From Roseibium alexandrii DFL-11 (GTDB taxonomy: Bacteria > Pseudomonadota > Alphaproteobacteria > Rhizobiales > Stappiaceae), in assembly GCF_000158095.2 (NCBI RefSeq), contig NZ_CM011002.1, positions 3,824,703 to 3,888,702 of the forward strand: DNA of 64,000 bases, given 5' to 3'. Within the stretch, counting starts at the first letter, position 1; each line of letters opens with the position of its first letter. A model generated the notes under the pieces. The model searched no databases. It was not told the origin of the DNA and saw only the letters and a list, made by a program, of their open reading frames with translations. Below are positions 61,316 through 64,000 of this stretch, piece by piece. The translations under genes were made by a program, and so were the position numbers.

Positions 61316-62554
61316 ATGGCAAGACCCAAAAAGAGCGACGAGATGTACGATGTCGTCATCGCAGGTGGCGGCTATGTCGGACTGTCGCTGGCGCTCGCGC
61401 TGAAGCAAGGGGATCCGGGCCTCAAATGCGCTGTTGTTGATCCAAAGCCGATGAACACGCTCGACAGGGATCCGCGCGCATCCGCCATTGCAGCGGCCGC
61501 GTCCCGAATGCTGACCCAGTTGGGTATTTGGGACAAAATCTCGGACAAAGGCCAACCGATCAACGAGATGATCGTTACCGACAGCAAACTGCGCGATGCA
61601 GTGCGTCCTGTTTTTCTGACCTTTGATGGCGAAGCGACCGACGGTGAGCCGTTCGCGACCATGATGCCCAACGGTGTCATGATGCCGGCGCTCTACAAAG
61701 CAGCGAAGGCGCTCGGAACAGTGTTTTTTGCGCCTAACAGTGCCGCGACGTTCCGGAACAACCCGGATCACGTGGACCTGGAACTCAACGACGGCAAGGT
61801 TCTGAAAACCCGCCTCTTGATCGCTGCCGATGGTGTCCGTTCCAAATTGCGGGATCTTGCAGGTATCCGTACGGTCAACTGGGACTACAAGCAGTCGGGC
61901 ATTGTGACAACAATCAAGCACGAGCGTCCGCACAATGGCCGTGCTGAAGAACACTTTCTGCCTGCCGGACCCTTTGCCATTTTACCGCTGCCGGGAAACC
62001 GCTCGTCTCTTGTCTGGACGGAAAGGACGTCAGATGCCGACCGCTTGGTCCGCTCTGATGATTTCACCTTCGAGCTGGAGTTGGAACGCCGCTTTGGTCA
62101 TCACCTTGGGACTTTGGAAGTTGACGGCCCGCGCCAAGCCTATCCGCTTGGTTTGAAGCTGGCACGGGAATTCGTAAAATCGCGGTTCGCCCTGATCGGT
62201 GATTCGGCCCACGGCATTCATCCCATCGCAGGTCAGGGGCTGAACCTTGGGTTCAAGGATGTGGCAGCGCTTGCGGAAGTCATCATTGATGCCCGCCGTC
62301 TTGGCCAGGACATTGGCGCATTTGACGTTCTGGAGCGGTATCAGCGGTGGCGCCGGTTTGACACATTCCAGATGGGTGTTGTGACGGATGTTCTTAACCG
62401 GTTGTTTTCAAACGATATCGATCTCCTCAGGGCTGCGCGTGACTTTGGCCTTGGGCTGGTCGACCGGATGCCCAGCCTGAAAAGCCAGTTCATCAAGGAG
62501 GCATCCGGCTTTGCCGGACCGGTGCCGAAATTGCTTTCTGGAGACCCGATCTGA
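61316..62554 (+). CDS. UbiH/UbiF/VisC-family FAD monooxygenase
   Basis: Probably hydroxylates a ring position in ubiquinone synthesis. 412 residues from ATG 61316, which has GAGGAG upstream. FAD Rossmann motif VVIAGGGYVGLSLALAL starts near residue 12. The second FAD motif is LIGDSAHGIHPIAGQGLNLGFKDVAAL near 294-320. Which ring position it modifies (UbiH, UbiF or UbiI/UbiL role) cannot be told from sequence alone. Confidence 0.88.
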   Translation: MARPKKSDEMYDVVIAGGGYVGLSLALALKQGDPGLKCAVVDPKPMNTLDRDPRASAIAAAASRMLTQLGIWDKISDKGQPINEMIVTDSKLRDAVRPVFLTFDGEATDGEPFATMMPNGVMMPALYKAAKALGTVFFAPNSAATFRNNPDHVDLELNDGKVLKTRLLIAADGVRSKLRDLAGIRTVNWDYKQSGIVTTIKHERPHNGRAEEHFLPAGPFAILPLPGNRSSLVWTERTSDADRLVRSDDFTFELELERRFGHHLGTLEVDGPRQAYPLGLKLAREFVKSRFALIGDSAHGIHPIAGQGLNLGFKDVAALAEVIIDARRLGQDIGAFDVLERYQRWRRFDTFQMGVVTDVLNRLFSNDIDLLRAARDFGLGLVDRMPSLKSQFIKEASGFAGPVPKLLSGDPI

Positions 62555-62596
62555 TAGGAGATGACGTCTCCGCTTGGTTTCCTGGGCAGCGCTTGC

Positions 62597-63469
62597 ATGA
62601 ACGATCAAAATTCCAGCTATCCGCAGCACCGGTCCATTTTGATGACTGGCTGCTCCTCCGGGATTGGCGAAACATCAGCTCGCCTTCTCCGCGGACGCAA
62701 CTGGCGCGTCTTCGCAACCGCGCGCAAGCTGGAAGATGTTCAACGCCTGAAGGATGAGGGCTTTGAGTCCTTTCAGCTCGATTATGAAGACCCGGATTCG
62801 ATCCGTGTGACGGCTGACGCCGTTCTGGAAGCCACAAACGGCGAACTGGATGCCATCTTCAACAATGGCGCCTACGCGATCCCGGGGGCTTTGGAGGATC
62901 TGCCGACCGATGGTCTCAGAGCCCTTTTCGAAGCCAATTTCATCGGCTGGCACGATTTGACGCGTCAGTTTATTCCCGCAATGCGCGCCCAGAAGTCCGG
63001 ACGAATTGTGCAGTGTTCGTCCGTTCTCGGGTTTGTGGCGCTCAAGTATCGGGGCGCCTACACGGCCTCCAAGTTTGCACTCGAGGCTTACACCGACACC
63101 TTGCGGCAGGAGCTTGCGGGCACGGGAATCCATGTGTCGCTTATTGAGCCCGGGCCGATCGACACTAGGTTCACGCAGAACACAATCGCAAACTTTGACC
63201 GGTGGATTGGCGAAGAGGGGTCCAAGCAGTCCGTTCACCGCGAGACTTACGAAAAACGCCGGATCCGGATGGAAGCTGGAGAGCCGGGTCCCTTCAAATT
63301 GCCGCCGAGCGCAGTCACCAAACCTCTGATCCATGCCCTTGAGTCACATCGGCCAAGGGCGAGATACCGTGTCACCATCCCGACAAAGGTGATGGCGATT
63401 GCAAAACGGCTCCTGCCGACACGCATTCTGGACAGATTCTGCATCTGGGCGGCCGACGGCGAAGAATAA
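62597..63469 (+). CDS. Short-chain dehydrogenase/reductase
   Basis: NAD(P)-dependent oxidoreductase of unknown substrate. 290 residues; an ATG at 62561 is an alternative, but its AGGAG touches the start codon. Cofactor motif TGCSSGIGE is near residues 17-25; catalytic Ser is in QCSSVLGFVA and Tyr-x3-Lys in YTASK. A longer C-terminus (about 80 residues after the core) is typical of the 17-beta-HSD-like branch. 42 bp after the UbiH-family gene. Confidence 0.88.
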   Translation: MNDQNSSYPQHRSILMTGCSSGIGETSARLLRGRNWRVFATARKLEDVQRLKDEGFESFQLDYEDPDSIRVTADAVLEATNGELDAIFNNGAYAIPGALEDLPTDGLRALFEANFIGWHDLTRQFIPAMRAQKSGRIVQCSSVLGFVALKYRGAYTASKFALEAYTDTLRQELAGTGIHVSLIEPGPIDTRFTQNTIANFDRWIGEEGSKQSVHRETYEKRRIRMEAGEPGPFKLPPSAVTKPLIHALESHRPRARYRVTIPTKVMAIAKRLLPTRILDRFCIWAADGEE

Positions 63470-63530
63470 ACCCGGATCCGGCCTACAAAATGGGTGCTGG
63501 ACAACGCGGGAAACGACAAGGACGTACTTG

Positions 63531-63725
63531 ATGGAACAAATCTACGACATTTTAATTTTCGTCGGCATGGCAGCTGTGGCGCTTGTGCTCTTTGCGGGGC
63601 TGTTGAACATGTTCCGCAATGGTCCGGCCAATCGTTCTCAAAAATTAATGCGCTGGCGGGTCGGATTGCAGTTCCTGGTGATTGTCCTTGTGATGGGTGG
63701 GCTCTACTTCTTCGGCAAAGGCTGA
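63531..63725 (+). CDS. Twin-transmembrane HIG1-like protein
   Basis: 64 residues: helix ILIFVGMAAVALVLFAGLLNMF, a polar loop NRSQKLMRWRVGLQ that matches the HIG1 loop pattern, then helix FLVIVLVMGGLYFFG. Inner-membrane; relatives of HIG1 assist cytochrome oxidase in mitochondria, but the bacterial role is not established. 43 bp before the cobalamin gene, as commonly seen in alphaproteobacteria. The frame is open upstream from 63399 inside the SDR gene. Confidence 0.8.
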   Translation: MEQIYDILIFVGMAAVALVLFAGLLNMFRNGPANRSQKLMRWRVGLQFLVIVLVMGGLYFFGKG

Positions 63726-63768
63726 CAAGCCAGTTGAAAACACGAACATTTCTGCGGGATGGGATTTC

Positions 63769-64000
63769 ATGGTCGTACTGAATAAAATCTACACGAAAAC
63801 CGGCGACAATGGCACGACCGCGCTGGGCTCTGGTGAGCGGCGGCCAAAATACGATCTGAGGATCGACGCTTACGGCACTGTGGATGAAACCAATGCGATT
63901 GTCGGCATGGCCCGGTTGCATACCGCAAGCGTTGTTCCGGACATCGATGCCGTGCTGAACCGAATCCAGAATGATTTATTCGACCTCGGTGCGGATCTTG
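63769..64000 (+). CDS. Cob(I)yrinic acid a,c-diamide adenosyltransferase, PduO type (partial)
   Basis: Adenosylates cobalamin using ATP. Only the first 77 residues are in the window; the 3' end is cut off. IYTKTGDNGTTALGSGERRPKYDLRIDAYGTVDETNA contains the ATP-binding TKTGDxGxT and the conserved DxxGxxDExNA of PduO enzymes. Co-oriented with the HIG1-like gene. Confidence 0.9.
   Translation, partial: MVVLNKIYTKTGDNGTTALGSGERRPKYDLRIDAYGTVDETNAIVGMARLHTASVVPDIDAVLNRIQNDLFDLGADL

Overview
The window looks like the chromosomal replication-origin region of an alphaproteobacterium of the rhizobial type (Hyphomicrobiales). The marine family Stappiaceae (Roseibium/Labrenzia-like) is my best guess, but that rests on gene order and protein style, not on a search. 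The clues are the order dnaQ-coaE-aroE-maf-ppsR / oriC / hemE-hemJ-rho-mnmE-mnmG-rsmG-parA-parB-holA-lptE-leuS, an Irr-type Fur regulator beside fabA-fabB-fabI, GTTTCACGTGAAAC-type parS sites, TTAA-N7 CtrA-like sites, TRAP transport and abundant ATGA-type gene overlaps.

Layout. 1-16.6 kb: maeB (-), mutS (+), an immunity-like orphan between palindromic repeats, a PcfJ-like unknown, an MFS exporter, a DUF2244 protein, nth with a GNAT acetyltransferase, irr (-), fabA-fabB-fabI (+), an SH3 protein (-) and a 2-hydroxyacid dehydrogenase (+). 16.7-31.1 kb is the origin core. dnaQ, coaE, aroE, maf and ppsR all point left. The 425-bp gap at 20425-20849 holds DnaA-box, CtrA-like and GANTC motifs. hemE through parB all point right, so genes run away from the gap on both sides. 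Seven parS sites lie at 23.95-28.6 kb, 3-8 kb from the putative origin and just upstream of parAB. 31.1-35.3 kb: holA, lptE and leuS (-).

35.7-45.6 kb: the YggS-type PLP protein, an EF-hand protein, a TRAP transport operon with a LysE exporter and an isocitrate-lyase-family enzyme, leuC, an HNH endonuclease and a TadG-like von Willebrand protein. 45.7-48.5 kb: acs, a MITE-like element and a DUF1761 protein. 48.6-56.4 kb: a complete nickel urease cluster on the minus strand (ureD-A-x-B-lprI-lprI-C-gst-E-F-G), with four extra genes and one dispersed palindromic repeat inside it. 56.7-64 kb: a D,D-carboxypeptidase, an acidic small protein behind a perfect TTAA-N7-TTAA motif, a His-rich COG0523 metallochaperone GTPase, tesB, a UbiH-family hydroxylase, an SDR, a HIG1-like membrane peptide, and the start of a PduO-type cobalamin adenosyltransferase cut by the window edge.

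No rRNA, tRNA, CRISPR array, transposase or prophage was seen. Most of the window is conserved core genome. The most unusual signal is in the partition region: six of the seven parS sites carry the same half-site substitution, which creates a GANTC (CcrM methylation) motif inside the ParB site. The seventh is a perfect palindrome encoded within rsmG.
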